Positions 25,752 to 34,968 are shown, counted from the first letter of the stretch. The stretch: DNA of 64,000 bases from JAUSNA01 sp964568885 (GCA_964568885.1 CAZMSF010000001.1:1-64000), one strand, 5' to 3'. The notes: generated from the sequence alone by a model not told the origin. Numbers and translations: made by a program.

Positions 25752-27539
25752 ATGCAACACAGAATTATTTATTACATCCGTAGTTTTATTACCCCGGTTA
25801 TTGTACTCGCAGGATTGCTTCTTTATTTGGCTTTCTCCTATCTGAATATTCACCTGCTTTTGTTCCCCTTGGCCATAGCAACAATTATTATCGGAAGTTA
25901 TAAATTGGTCGTTGAGACGTATGAAGACATACGAAGTGGAAAATTTGGGCTCGATTATATCGCAATTCTTGCTGTTATTGTTTCAGTTGCGACCGGAGAA
26001 TACATTGTTGGAATAATTCTTGCTCTTATGATCGCTTCCGGACGGAATCTTGAAGAATACGGTGCAAAGATGGCAAAAAGGTCCTTGACCGAACTTTCCG
26101 AGCGCATTCCTCATGACGTCATGGTTGAAAAAGGAGCCACAAGCGAAAAAAAGGCGGTCAAAAATGTCACTGTAGGAGAAGTAATTATCATCAGAAAGGG
26201 AGAAGTTGTACCGCTTGACGGAGAGATAATATCCGAAGAAAGTCTTTTCGATGAACAATCTCTGACCGGAGAGGCTTTCCCTGTTGAAAAACTTCATGGT
26301 GATTTTATCCGCTCGGGTGTAATTAACGTAGGAACAATTGCACGCATTAAGGTTTTGAAAGAACAGAAGGACTCGAGCTATTCAAAGATTATAGAAATCG
26401 TTGAGAGAGCTCAAAGCGCAAAAGCTCCGCTTGTAAGGCTTGCCGATAAGTACAGTGTCTATTTTACAATTGTAACTTTTGTCATCGCATCGTTCTCCTT
26501 TATGCTCCATGGGACATTAGAATCTATTCTTGCGGTTTTGGTCGTTGCTACCCCCTGCCCGTTAATTTTGGCTACTCCAATAGCTCTTCTTGGCGGAATG
26601 AACGCTCAGGCAAGAAGAAGGATAATTATAAAGCACTTATCAAGCCTTGAGTCTCTTTCCAGAGTCGATACGGTAGTATTTGATAAAACCGGGACCATTA
26701 CGCTTGGTAAACCCAAGGTAAGCGAATTCAGACTGCATAATGGGGAACTGGAAAAAGAACGGGCTCTTGCGATTGCCGTTGCAATTGAGAGAAATTCTCT
26801 GCATCCTTTGGCAAGCGCGGTGGTTGAGTATGGAAAATCGGTCGCAAGAATTCCAGTCTTGAAAGTTAAGGAAACGATAGGAAAAGGCATTCAGGGAAGC
26901 ATTGATGGTAAAGACTATGTCCTCAAAAAAACAGAGATGGACACAGAGACTATGGAAATAGGATTGTATCAAAATGAAGTTCTTTTGGCGTCCTTCATAT
27001 TTGAAGATGAAGTCAAAACCGAGTCACGAAGTATTATCGAAAAACTGAAGAATATGAAAATGAACCTTTTCATTTTTACGGGAGACAAGCTGCAGACAAC
27101 CCAAAAATTAGTGGAACGGCTTCAAATCGACATGAAAATACGGGCAGAGTTAAAACCGGAAGAAAAGCAAAAAGGAATTGAAGAACTGAAAAAAAGGGGA
27201 GCAATAGTTGCGATGGTCGGCGACGGCATCAACGACGCGCCTGCCTTAGCTTTATCAGACGTTGGGATGGTTTTTGCAAATGAGGAAAAAACTGCAGCCT
27301 CGGAAGCCTCGGACATCGTACTTTTGGGAGGCAACTTCTCCTCCGTTCTCTATTCCCTTTTGAGCGCACGGCGGACAATATCAATTGCAAAACAAAGTAT
27401 CGTGGCCGGAATCGGAATGAGCGTGGTTTGTATGATACTTGCCTCATTCGGACTTATTTCTCCCATTGTCGGTGCTGTCATTCAGGAAGGAATTGATGTA
27501 GCGGTCATTCTCAACGCCCTTCGTGCAAGTAAGAGCTAG
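25752..27539 (+). CDS. P1B-type heavy-metal-translocating ATPase
   Basis: From ATG 25752 the protein has 595 aa. It shows the P-type core: SLTGEAFPVEK (actuator), ATPCPLILATP (the metal-site CPC), DKTGTITLGKP (phosphorylated Asp), the P1B-specific HP dipeptide in NSLHPLASA, and GDGINDAPAL. There is no N-terminal metal-binding domain. The last membrane segments end QEGIDVAVILNAL, closer to the Zn/Cd/Pb-type than the Cu-type pattern, but the substrate is not certain. It likely exports a transition metal. The start is uncertain; the frame is open to 25641. Confidence 0.9.
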   Translation: MQHRIIYYIRSFITPVIVLAGLLLYLAFSYLNIHLLLFPLAIATIIIGSYKLVVETYEDIRSGKFGLDYIAILAVIVSVATGEYIVGIILALMIASGRNLEEYGAKMAKRSLTELSERIPHDVMVEKGATSEKKAVKNVTVGEVIIIRKGEVVPLDGEIISEESLFDEQSLTGEAFPVEKLHGDFIRSGVINVGTIARIKVLKEQKDSSYSKIIEIVERAQSAKAPLVRLADKYSVYFTIVTFVIASFSFMLHGTLESILAVLVVATPCPLILATPIALLGGMNAQARRRIIIKHLSSLESLSRVDTVVFDKTGTITLGKPKVSEFRLHNGELEKERALAIAVAIERNSLHPLASAVVEYGKSVARIPVLKVKETIGKGIQGSIDGKDYVLKKTEMDTETMEIGLYQNEVLLASFIFEDEVKTESRSIIEKLKNMKMNLFIFTGDKLQTTQKLVERLQIDMKIRAELKPEEKQKGIEELKKRGAIVAMVGDGINDAPALALSDVGMVFANEEKTAASEASDIVLLGGNFSSVLYSLLSARRTISIAKQSIVAGIGMSVVCMILASFGLISPIVGAVIQEGIDVAVILNALRASKS

Positions 27540-27558
27540 CAGGGTGTAATATAGAAAT

Positions 27559-29019
27559 GTGATTTCTCCCCTTTTCTTTATCCGAAAAAAGCACATTCCT
27601 ATTCTTTTGGCGGTTTTCATTTGCCTTGTCTTCTTTGCAGCGTATAGCACTCTCTCCATAGTGCGGCATCTCCATTACGAATCGTATGGGTTTGATTTGG
27701 GAATAAATGACCAGACGGTATGGCGCTACAGCAGATTTGAGGCCCCCCTTACTACAATTGACCCGTTTCCTGACAGAACAAAGCTTGATACGCATGTTGA
27801 GCTAGTGTACGCCATTATTTCCCCATCGTATTGGCTGTGGTCAACAAGGAAAATGCTTCTGTTGGTTTCCGCTTTTATTGTTTGTTCGGGCGGAATATCG
27901 GCATTTCTCCTTTCAAGAAGTAGGCTTAAAAACCTCCCCCTTAGTTTTTCAATAATGTTTTCATATCTTATGTTTTATGGGCTGCAAAACGCCGTGTGGT
28001 TTGACGTGCACAGTTCCAATTTCGCGGCCGCTTTTCTTATGTGGTTCATCTATTTTCTCGATGGAAAAAGATCAAAAGCTGCAATTCTCTTCTTTTTTCT
28101 TGCAATAACTGCCAAAGAAAATATAGCATTGTACACTCTGACAATTGCTCTTCTTTACTTAATAAGAAGGAGGTCAAAAATTGTTATTGGTTTTGCAACT
28201 GCATCCATTCTTTATCTTCTTTTCATTTATTTGATTTATTTTCCGCATATAGTTAATCTTCCCTATCTTTACTCAAATAAGTCAGGTTTGCTTTCAAACC
28301 TTAATCCCTACTATCTTATTAATACCAAAGAAAAAATTACAACGATTTTCTATTCATTTGCGTCTTTTGGATTTCTTCCCCTACTAAATCCGCTCACGCT
28401 TCCTCTTATTTTTGCTCACTTCACAACCTTCTTTGTCATAGCTTCCGACTTGCCCGGAGCTCAAGGTCTTTATGGGCACTACCGCGTTACTCTGGCACCT
28501 CTTTTTGTATGGTCGACGGTGGTAACAGTTGGAACGTTCCGTTTTTTGAATAACAAATATATCGCTTTCTATCTTGTCCTTTGTACTCTTTTTTTACAAT
28601 ACAGCCTTCATCTGCCGCTTTCCTACCTAACAAAGGAATGGTTTTGGAAAAAACCGGCTTCTGAAACATACATCAACACCCTTATTGAAAGATACTTACC
28701 ACCGGATGCCTCCGTTGTCTCCCAAAACAATATAACTCCGCATATTTCCCATAGAGACAAGATATATACGCTCTATTATGACAGCAAGAACTTTCCTAAA
28801 AATTCACCCTGCGGGAGTACAACTTGTGACTGGTTCCGCTGGTTTTCAAACCCTGAGTATCTTATTGTTGACACTTCAGCAAATTGGGACGCTAGGCATT
28901 TGCTTATCGATAGACCTGTTTTTCTAAAAGCGCTTCGCAACATGGAAAAAGCGAAAGTGATACGCCTTTACAAAGAGGTCGGAAGCGCAAAGCTTTACAG
29001 AGTAACCGGTTCTCCATGA
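27559..29019 (+). CDS. DUF2079-family polytopic membrane protein
   Basis: This 486-aa protein has about ten membrane helices. The DUF2079 hallmarks are YESYGFDLGINDQTVW near the N-terminus, DTHVELVYAIISP, and FDVHSSNFAAAFLMW. The fold resembles GT-C glycosyltransferases, with acidic residues in the first external loop, so a lipid-linked sugar transfer role is plausible but unproven. The GTG start at 27559 has TAATAT (27547-27552) ending 6 nt upstream. Confidence 0.9.
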   Translation: MISPLFFIRKKHIPILLAVFICLVFFAAYSTLSIVRHLHYESYGFDLGINDQTVWRYSRFEAPLTTIDPFPDRTKLDTHVELVYAIISPSYWLWSTRKMLLLVSAFIVCSGGISAFLLSRSRLKNLPLSFSIMFSYLMFYGLQNAVWFDVHSSNFAAAFLMWFIYFLDGKRSKAAILFFFLAITAKENIALYTLTIALLYLIRRRSKIVIGFATASILYLLFIYLIYFPHIVNLPYLYSNKSGLLSNLNPYYLINTKEKITTIFYSFASFGFLPLLNPLTLPLIFAHFTTFFVIASDLPGAQGLYGHYRVTLAPLFVWSTVVTVGTFRFLNNKYIAFYLVLCTLFLQYSLHLPLSYLTKEWFWKKPASETYINTLIERYLPPDASVVSQNNITPHISHRDKIYTLYYDSKNFPKNSPCGSTTCDWFRWFSNPEYLIVDTSANWDARHLLIDRPVFLKALRNMEKAKVIRLYKEVGSAKLYRVTGSP

Positions 29020-29042
29020 AAGCCTAATGGTATACTATTTAA

Positions 29043-29315
29043 ATGAAGGCATATTGGTTCCGGGCAAAAAGATACGGCTGGGGATGGTATCCGTCTACCT
29101 GGCAGGGATGGACGGTCATACTGCTCTATGCAATAATTCTTTTTTTTATATTTCTTACTCTTGACTCGGAGCTCCATTCTCCAATTGAGACGATGAAACA
29201 GTTTTTTCCAATAGAGCTTGTTTTAACGGCTATACTTATTGTAGTTTGCTACATTAAAGGAGAAAGGCCTTCCTGGAGGTGGGGAGACAAAAAGAAGAAA
29301 TCATCAAGAAGATAA
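29043..29315 (+). CDS. Small two-helix membrane protein, unknown
   Basis: This 90-aa protein has an N-terminus rich in aromatics (GWGWYPSTWQGW), two membrane helices (about 25-42 and 56-75) and a basic tail (DKKKKSSRR). An extended -10 (TGG then TATACT, 29031-29036) ends 6 nt before ATG 29043, so it is predicted leaderless and independently transcribed. The 253 bp downstream (29316-29568) hold nothing I can identify. Confidence 0.7.
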   Translation: MKAYWFRAKRYGWGWYPSTWQGWTVILLYAIILFFIFLTLDSELHSPIETMKQFFPIELVLTAILIVVCYIKGERPSWRWGDKKKKSSRR

Positions 29316-29568
29316 CCGGAATTTCTTTCCGAATAAATCAAAATTGAACAGTGTCAACTTTCCTCCGATGCTGTCAATTTCAAAAACAGGCACTTTTTTA
29401 GGAATTTTCGAAAGCGAGCTTTTTAACGGTATTTCTACCGTCGGCACTTTGAAATATTTGCTTTTCACCCATGTATCTTATGTTCTATCTGTCAATTGCA
29501 GTTATAAAATATGTAAGAATAATACAATAATATCTTCCCTACTGAAGATTTTCTACAAGAGCGAACAA

Positions 29569-30699
29569 TCAAGCCGCCGCAGGTCTTAAAAGAGGGGTAA
29601 AATCGTATATCGTTTTGTTCGGAGCGAAAGGATTTCCTGCAACAATTGCGCTTTTGCTGTCAATTCCCAGCATATCACGGAACCTCCATTCCATATAGAT
29701 TGCTTGATTTGTCATATCTTGTTGAGCGTCAAACGCCTTCTTCTGAAAAAATAATTCCGATTGCTGACTGCTATTTATCCCAAATCTCGAGAATAAAGTA
29801 CGAAAATCTGAAGGCGTCGTGGGCACCAGACGAAGTCCTGAGGCACGGTCTGCTATTATATCCATTGGTGAACTATTGTCCTCAAGACTTAGTCGCTGCA
29901 CCTGAAGATTGAGGTGCCAATCTGCGATTTCTCTGGCTACTTCTTGGCGGATTGTAGCTATGTGGTCTTTATTGGCCATCAGTTTGAATATGTCCTTTAC
30001 ATATTTAGCGTTTTGTAAACTTCTTTCAACCCCTTCGATGTCCATGCCATACTCATCAAGCAGGTTGAATATTTTTTTGGGGCGTGCTTCCGAAACAAGA
30101 GCTCTTAAATATTCACCGTATGCCTGAACGAGTGGAGAATGGTATAGTGCAACAATTAAAGACGATGTGTCTGTGCCGTTTGCGATATTCCGCTCTACTG
30201 TCTCAAGCGCACTTCTTCCCCTATCAACAGTGTCCTTTCCTCCAACCGCCGGAACCTCAAATATGTCTGAAGACATAATCCCTTCATAAATTCTTTCATT
30301 GAACTCATCATCCTCAAGCTTTCCCGTCTGACCCAGGCGCTGACGCTTTCTTCTTTCCATTTCAAGCAAAAAATCATATTGGCCGGTTTTCTTATCAAAC
30401 GGTATCCCCAAGCGTGCGGCGTTTTCCGAAGCGGCCGAAAGCAATTGAAAAAACAAAGCGCTTTTTCCTGTTGCCGGCTCTCCCATGATGATTATCCGTC
30501 GCCCATTTAAAAATTGTTGCACGAGATAACGTCCGACTTCTCGCCCTTCGTCTCGAATTTCCATAATTCCATTAAGAACATTGTGCCTTTCGGGGCTCAG
30601 TTCAATCTCGGCAAGAGGAACAACAACAGAAGTCCCATCTCGTACCAGTTGCGCATCAAAATCCCTGTTCATTTCAAAATGTGTTTCATTTTCATTCAT
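29569..30699 (-). CDS. P-loop ATPase-like protein, unknown
   Basis: This 376-aa soluble protein has one clear nucleotide-binding motif, IIIMGEPATGKSALFF (Walker A, about residue 72). I cannot assign it to a named AAA or kinase family. The middle is charged and helical and the C-terminus ends in a short hydrophobic LLRPAAA. Its ATG is 2 bp after the histidine-kinase stop, so it is the third gene of a regulator-kinase-ATPase operon and may be an output of that system. Confidence 0.6.
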   Translation of the reverse strand: MNENETHFEMNRDFDAQLVRDGTSVVVPLAEIELSPERHNVLNGIMEIRDEGREVGRYLVQQFLNGRRIIIMGEPATGKSALFFQLLSAASENAARLGIPFDKKTGQYDFLLEMERRKRQRLGQTGKLEDDEFNERIYEGIMSSDIFEVPAVGGKDTVDRGRSALETVERNIANGTDTSSLIVALYHSPLVQAYGEYLRALVSEARPKKIFNLLDEYGMDIEGVERSLQNAKYVKDIFKLMANKDHIATIRQEVAREIADWHLNLQVQRLSLEDNSSPMDIIADRASGLRLVPTTPSDFRTLFSRFGINSSQQSELFFQKKAFDAQQDMTNQAIYMEWRFRDMLGIDSKSAIVAGNPFAPNKTIYDFTPLLRPAAA

Positions 30700-30701
30700 T
30701 G

Positions 30702-31859
30702 TTACTTGGGAAGACTTACAGTAATAGTCGTTCCCACATGGAGCTTGGAGGTAAGAGATACTTTACCCTTATGTTTGTCGATGATATTTTTTACCAGAAA
30801 GAGACCAAGACCCATGCCTTCCTTATAATTTCCTTTTGCCTTAAAAAATTCGACGAATACCTTGTCCTGCTCTCTTTTCCGTATTCCTTTCCCATAATCG
30901 GTAATCGATATCGAAACATACTTTTCATCCTCCCCGACCGTTAAGACTATTGGAGTCACCGAGGAGGAGAATTTTGCCGAATTATTCAGCAGGTTCGTAA
31001 ATACCTGCTGCAACTTTTCCTCATCACCGCGGGCAAGGACAATTTTATGATGAACGGGATTTTCAAGCAGTACTTTATAGCCGGGATAATTAAATTTGAA
31101 ATTTATGACCGCCTTTTTCAAAACGTTAAGAATGGCGACCTCTTTCCATGCATACCTCAGCTGCCCCGTTTTTACTTGCTCTATCGCCAAGAGCTCATTT
31201 ACGATATTTTTAAGTCTTTTTATCTCGGAACGCAGTATTTCAACCGATTTTGGTGGCGGGAATTGCTTGTTGTTCAGTTTTTTTTCGATAAGCCCTGCAT
31301 AGGCAGATATGGTCGTCAACGGAGTCCTTAATTCGTGTGAAGCAAGAGATATGAACAAATCCCTCGCCTCAATAGCCCCGATGGACTCTTCATAAAGCTG
31401 AGAGTTCCTAATACCAAGGCTTAAGAGGGCACCAAACAGACGGAGAGCACCTAACATGTCGTTACCAAACTGTTTTGCTTCATGTGCTTGAAGGGACAAT
31501 ACTCCAATGGTTTGTTTGTTAAAACTTAAGGGAATAAGAATAAGACATTTTATGCCTTTGTTATATAACTTGAGGTGTGCTTTTTTAAGCTCCTCCCCTT
31601 GCACTATTTTCAGCTTCTCTTCCTCGACGGCGCGTCTTGTATTCCCGCTTTTTCTAGGTTGGACTTGAGAACCGGGAGGCACATCCGAATACGCTCTTAC
31701 AAATTCACCCTGGGGGTCAAGAAGGAAAATAGAGCCGTTATTTGCTCCGGCGACACGTATCGCCTCCTGGACCGCTATTTTATACCGCTCCTCAAGCGTT
31801 AACGGCTGCAGATAAGAGAGTGAGGAAAGATATACATTTTCAAGTAATTCATTTGTCAT
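30702..31859 (-). CDS. Soluble GAF-domain sensor histidine kinase
   Basis: This 385-aa protein lacks membrane helices. An N-terminal GAF domain (about 15-160, with NNGSIFLLDPQGEFV) precedes the H box LASHELRTPLTTISAYAG (His about 182), N box LNNSAKFSS, and G boxes DYGKGIRK and GMGLGLFLVKNI. It should sense a cytosolic ligand or redox state and phosphorylate the regulator encoded 3 bp upstream. Confidence 0.93.
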   Translation of the reverse strand: MTNELLENVYLSSLSYLQPLTLEERYKIAVQEAIRVAGANNGSIFLLDPQGEFVRAYSDVPPGSQVQPRKSGNTRRAVEEEKLKIVQGEELKKAHLKLYNKGIKCLILIPLSFNKQTIGVLSLQAHEAKQFGNDMLGALRLFGALLSLGIRNSQLYEESIGAIEARDLFISLASHELRTPLTTISAYAGLIEKKLNNKQFPPPKSVEILRSEIKRLKNIVNELLAIEQVKTGQLRYAWKEVAILNVLKKAVINFKFNYPGYKVLLENPVHHKIVLARGDEEKLQQVFTNLLNNSAKFSSSVTPIVLTVGEDEKYVSISITDYGKGIRKREQDKVFVEFFKAKGNYKEGMGLGLFLVKNIIDKHKGKVSLTSKLHVGTTITVSLPK

Positions 31860-31862
31860 AAT

Positions 31863-32528
31863 TTACTCTCGTATTGTATACCCAAATCCCCGTACACTTT
31901 TTATCAGCGGCTGATGTGAGCCGTTATCAATTTTTTTTCTCAAGTAGCCGATATAAACGTCAACGACGCGGCTCTCGATGTCAGGAGAATACAACCATAT
32001 GTGATCAAGAATTGTTTCCCGGGAAAGAACTACCCCCTGGTTTATCATTAAATATTCGAGTAGTTTGAATTCTGTTGAGGTAAGCGGGATAAGCCTGTTA
32101 TTTCTTTTTACTTCGTACGTTGAGGAGTTCAATTCAAGGTCGGCTATTGTTATCACCGGAGACCCTTTTTGCTTCAAGCGTGAGCGTATTCTTGCGAGAA
32201 GTTCTTCGGTTTCAAATGGCTTCGAGATGTAATCATCGGCTCCCAAGTCGAGACCGTGGACTATATCTCCGGTAGTATTTTTTGCTGTCAGAATTATTAT
32301 CGGAAGTGTCGGGTGTTCCTTTTTGACTTCGGCGCACACGGTTTCACCCGCAATACTGTCAATTCCCAAATCAAGAACGATAAGGTCAGGTTTTGCATCA
32401 CGCACCATTTTCAGCGCAACTGCTCCGTCGCCGGTTCCCTTCACGGAATATCCTGCTTCTTTTAATGATTCCTCGAGGTACTCTCGTATGTTTTTGTCGT
32501 CTTCAACAACTAAAATTTTGTATACCAT
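31863..32528 (-). CDS. OmpR-family response regulator
   Basis: This 221-aa protein has a receiver domain (LVVEDDKNIREYL, acceptor Asp in LIVLDLGID, K in SKPFETEE) and a winged helix with LTSTEFKLLEYLMINQG and VRGFGYTI. It is the partner of the GAF kinase. It heads the operon; upstream (32529-32669) is a GGTAAGA/TCTTACC inverted repeat at about 32596-32637 that could be regulatory. Confidence 0.93.
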   Translation of the reverse strand: MVYKILVVEDDKNIREYLEESLKEAGYSVKGTGDGAVALKMVRDAKPDLIVLDLGIDSIAGETVCAEVKKEHPTLPIIILTAKNTTGDIVHGLDLGADDYISKPFETEELLARIRSRLKQKGSPVITIADLELNSSTYEVKRNNRLIPLTSTEFKLLEYLMINQGVVLSRETILDHIWLYSPDIESRVVDVYIGYLRKKIDNGSHQPLIKSVRGFGYTIRE

Positions 32529-32669
32529 GAGTAATAAGTAGATAAATACTAAGCAATTGAGGCAGACGATTATATGAAAAAATCGTAAAGATATGGTAAG
32601 AACGTTTTTTCACCATAACTTATGTGTATATCTTACCACCGGAATGCAAATAGATGTTGTATTGTGAGG

Positions 32670-32822
32670 TTATGAATTACGTTCTACGGGAGAGGAAAGG
32701 ACCATCCAGAAGCTTTTTACCAATTTCTTCAGAGGCCTTTCGATTAGTTCAACTACATGATAAATAGTAGAGTTGCTTTTAGGAAGTGCGTAATAATTTT
32801 TTTGTGTTACCGTTACTATCAT
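32670..32822 (-). CDS. Possible 50-aa protein
   Basis: An ATG at 32822 opens a 50-codon frame to TAA at 32670. The product begins MIVTVTQKNYYALPK and has an amphipathic VVELIERPLKKLVKSFW helix. A weak GAGAGG lies 13 nt upstream. Without it, 32529-32909 would be an unusually long gap for this window. I do not recognise it, and it may be spurious. Confidence 0.3.
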   Translation of the reverse strand: MIVTVTQKNYYALPKSNSTIYHVVELIERPLKKLVKSFWMVLSSPVERNS

Positions 32823-32909
32823 ACTTTCATTATGCCTCTCATTATTAAGATATTTTTTAACTTACAGTGAGAAAGTTGTAAGATTTTTAGTCACCGGTGA
32901 CTTTATCAT

Positions 32910-33512
32910 TTAACTAGCGTGATGCACGTGACGTGTTTCATGGCCGTGTGCGCGCTTCATCTCGTCTACATTCGCGTCGTCGTCCATCGTATTTGCTACA
33001 AAAGTTTTGACGTCCGTAGCTCTATAGCTGTCAAGTATCTCCTCGACCTCACTGCTTTGACCTATCCGGGCAGGAACGATAAGAAGAATTGCGCCTGCTT
33101 TGACTCTTTCTTCATACGTCTTTGCTTCATCTGAGGACAGTCCGAATCCGGCTAACGCTCCAATCAGTCCCCCTGCCACCGCGCCGGTTGCTGCTCCTGC
33201 TGCTCCACCTGCTGCAGCTCCCGATAATCCAAGTGCTGTGGCTATAGGTCCACCGATAAGAAAAGGTCCGAAACCCGGGAAAAGAAGTGCGCTTGCAAGA
33301 CCTGCAACTCCACCAATCACTATGCCTGCGACCGCCCCCGATGCCGTATTTCCGGCAATAGTACCCCCCGTCTCATCTGCCATTTGCTTTGCTTTCTTAT
33401 GGTCCTGCATGACAATTGATATATCTTTTGGTTGGTACCCATGAGATTCAAGGTCGGACATAGCCTCTTCGGCATTTTCTTGTGAAGTAAATACTCCCAA
33501 TACTGTTTTCAT
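32910..33512 (-). CDS. General-stress-17M-like protein with glycine-zipper segment
   Basis: This 200-aa protein has an N-terminal KTVLGVFTSQENAEEAMSDL fold (YflT/GSP17M type), a long Gly/Ala zipper (about 50-125, GVAGLASALLFPGFGPFLIGG and several AAGAATGAVAGG runs), then a second alpha/beta part (GAILLIVPA) and a His-rich tail (HGHETRHVHH). AAAGGAGGTGAAAG lies 4 nt before ATG 33512, one of the strong SD sites. Probably stress-induced and membrane-associated. The perfect palindrome AGTCACCGGTGACT lies just downstream (about 32889). Confidence 0.75.
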   Translation of the reverse strand: MKTVLGVFTSQENAEEAMSDLESHGYQPKDISIVMQDHKKAKQMADETGGTIAGNTASGAVAGIVIGGVAGLASALLFPGFGPFLIGGPIATALGLSGAAAGGAAGAATGAVAGGLIGALAGFGLSSDEAKTYEERVKAGAILLIVPARIGQSSEVEEILDSYRATDVKTFVANTMDDDANVDEMKRAHGHETRHVHHAS

Positions 33513-33613
33513 TCTCTTTCACCTCCTTTTGGCATATTCAAATGGTAACTGCCCAACAATACATTCTTGAAGAGAAAAAGGTAAGGTTTTCTAAAGAGAA
33601 TTTTACATTTCTC

Positions 33614-33644
33614 TAGACAGACTCAGACTTTATCTTCTTATACT
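33614..33644 (+). promoter_or_regulatory. Promoter of the CsbD-like gene
   Basis: TAGACA (33614-33619), a 19-bp spacer, and TATACT (33639-33644), about 22 nt before ATG 33667. An AAAGGAGGTG Shine-Dalgarno (33651-33660) lies between. Confidence 0.5.
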
Positions 33645-33666
33645 ATTGCTAAAGGAGGTGAACGGT

Positions 33667-33840
33667 ATGCGAAGAAACGCATTGGGGCAAAAAATTAAAG
33701 GAAAGCTGCAAAAAGTTAAAGGAGAATTTGAAATGAGGACAGGAAATTCTGCACGCGGTATCCTTGACAAAACAAAAGGAACAGTTAATGAAGGGCTGGC
33801 CGATTTCAAGACGGCAATCATAAATACGTCAAATGAGTAA
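33667..33840 (+). CDS. CsbD-like stress protein
   Basis: From ATG 33667 the protein is 57 aa: QKIKGKLQKVKGEFEMRTGN, then ILDKTKGTVNEGLADFK, the two-repeat layout of CsbD (general stress) proteins. An AAAGGAGGTG SD lies 6 nt upstream; the frame is open to 33646 but that start lies upstream of the SD. It is divergent from the GSP17M-like gene and may be co-regulated with it. Confidence 0.8.
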   Translation: MRRNALGQKIKGKLQKVKGEFEMRTGNSARGILDKTKGTVNEGLADFKTAIINTSNE

Positions 33841-33845
33841 GTTTG

Positions 33846-33874
33846 TTGACAGGAAAGAACTTGAGAATTATTAT
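33846..33874 (+). promoter_or_regulatory. Promoter of the stand-alone receiver gene
   Basis: TTGACA (33846-33851), a 17-bp spacer and TATTAT (33869-33874). The -10 leaves only 2 nt before ATG 33877 but 8 nt before the in-frame GTG 33883, favouring the latter as the leaderless start. Confidence 0.75.
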
Positions 33875-33882
33875 GAATGAAA

Positions 33883-34332
33883 GTGGTACTCTTAAATTTG
33901 CTAAAGAACATTGGCGGCAGCAAAAAGACTCCACCAATTGTTGTGCCGAACCCTCAAACAATACCCGCAAAAAAAATCCTGGTTGTTGAAGACGAAGAGG
34001 CTTTAAGACAATTGTATATTGAAGTACTGTCACAAGAAGGTTTTGAGGTAAAAGGAGCCGAAAACGGCCAGGTTGCATTGTCATTAATACCCCAATTTCA
34101 GCCAAATCTTATTTTACTTGATCTTATGATGCCTGTAATGGACGGCAAACAATTGCTTCGAAATATGAATGACCAGGAACAGATGAAACTTATACCCGTA
34201 ATCGTTCTTACCAATGCCGGAGACGTCGACTCTATGCGCGAGGTAAAGTTTTATGGTAATGCAAAAACATTCTTAATAAAAGCCAACGTTACCCCTCTGG
34301 ATATCGTGAACAGCGTCAAAACTCTTGCATAG
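33883..34332 (+). CDS. Single-domain response regulator (receiver only)
   Basis: This 149-aa protein has a short N-terminal extension and one receiver domain: ILVVEDEEALRQLY, acceptor Asp in LILLDLMMPVMDG, the LTNAG threonine, and K in LIKANV. No output domain is present. Such proteins act by protein-protein contact or as phosphate sinks. No dedicated kinase is adjacent; the GAF kinase at 30702 is the nearest candidate, which is speculative. Confidence 0.9.
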   Translation: MVLLNLLKNIGGSKKTPPIVVPNPQTIPAKKILVVEDEEALRQLYIEVLSQEGFEVKGAENGQVALSLIPQFQPNLILLDLMMPVMDGKQLLRNMNDQEQMKLIPVIVLTNAGDVDSMREVKFYGNAKTFLIKANVTPLDIVNSVKTLA

Positions 34333-34378
34333 TGATTAATTGACTTGACAATTGTAAAAAAAAGCTCTACGGTAGTAT

Positions 34379-34600
34379 TAGTCCTAATTAGTTACTGATA
34401 TCGGAGCGAAATTAGGATTATATGCCAAGAATAGGGTCTTCATGAGGGCGACTATTTAAGGAATATTTGAAAGTACGGATATTTTGTTGGAAAGAAGCTG
34501 AATTTGTAGCCGGGCAACTGGCCACAGAGAACGTTTGTATACAAAACAAAATATTCAAAAAACAAAAAGGTCTGTTGTAAAAAGCAGACCTTTTTGTTTG
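34379..34600 (+). ncRNA. Candidate structured small RNA
   Basis: Between the receiver gene and the GlsB-like gene lies about 220 nt without an ORF. It is bounded upstream by promoter-like elements (TTGACA 34345, TTGTAA 34352, TAGTAT 34373) and downstream by a strong terminator (34564-34595). It begins with an 11-bp stem TAGTCCTAATT/AATTAGGATTA. A long-range pairing GAATATTT (34471-34478) with AAATATTC (34549-34556) encloses a GCCGGGCAACTGGC hairpin. It matches no RNA family I can recall (not tmRNA, RNase P or SRP RNA). Confidence 0.45.
34564..34595. terminator. Bidirectional rho-independent terminator
   Basis: Arms AAAAAGGTCTG (34564-34574) and CAGACCTTTTT (34585-34595). The T-run on each strand can end both the candidate RNA (plus) and the GlsB-like gene (minus). 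Confidence 0.85.
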
Positions 34601-34610
34601 TAGTGAGTTT

Positions 34611-34865
34611 CTATACCCTACCGGTATTAAAGATCATTCTTCCGAGCCAAATCACGATAACCGCACCCACAATTGAGACAAGAATACTGTAGACATTAAA
34701 ACCGGTTACGCCACTTTGACCGAAAAGGTTCATCACAAACCCACCAATAACCGCACCTACTATGCCAAGAAGAATATCTCCTATTATCCCTTGGTTCGAC
34801 TTCATTATCATCGAAGCGACCCATCCTGAAAGTGCTCCTAAGACTATCCATAAAAGTATACCCAT
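34611..34865 (-). CDS. GlsB/YeaQ/YmgE-family membrane protein (transglycosylase-associated)
   Basis: From ATG 34865 the protein is 84 aa with three membrane helices and the family glycine pattern (GALSGWVASMIM, GDILLGIVGAVIGGFV). GAAAGGAGGTGAAAT lies just upstream; a GTG at 34874 is part of that SD and is not the start. In other bacteria such genes are stress-induced. The enzymatic name is historical and no transglycosylase activity is shown. Confidence 0.88.
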   Translation of the reverse strand: MGILLWIVLGALSGWVASMIMKSNQGIIGDILLGIVGAVIGGFVMNLFGQSGVTGFNVYSILVSIVGAVIVIWLGRMIFNTGRV

Positions 34866-34968
34866 ACATTTCACCTCCTTTCTTTTGCTACAGTACCAAC
34901 TTTAGTAGCAATACAAGAGGCGCCAATGAAAGTTATGCAAGGGTTTGTAAAGAAAGTGAAGATGTGTG

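Noticed and set aside
29344..29589. 81-codon frame downstream of the 90-aa membrane protein gene
   Set aside because: No -10 box, SD or recognisable motif, and it overlaps the end of the P-loop gene.
34501..34540. SAM-I or cobalamin riboswitch (from CCGGGCAACTGGCC)
   Set aside because: The order of conserved boxes does not match either class, and the element ends in a terminator with a divergent gene beyond.
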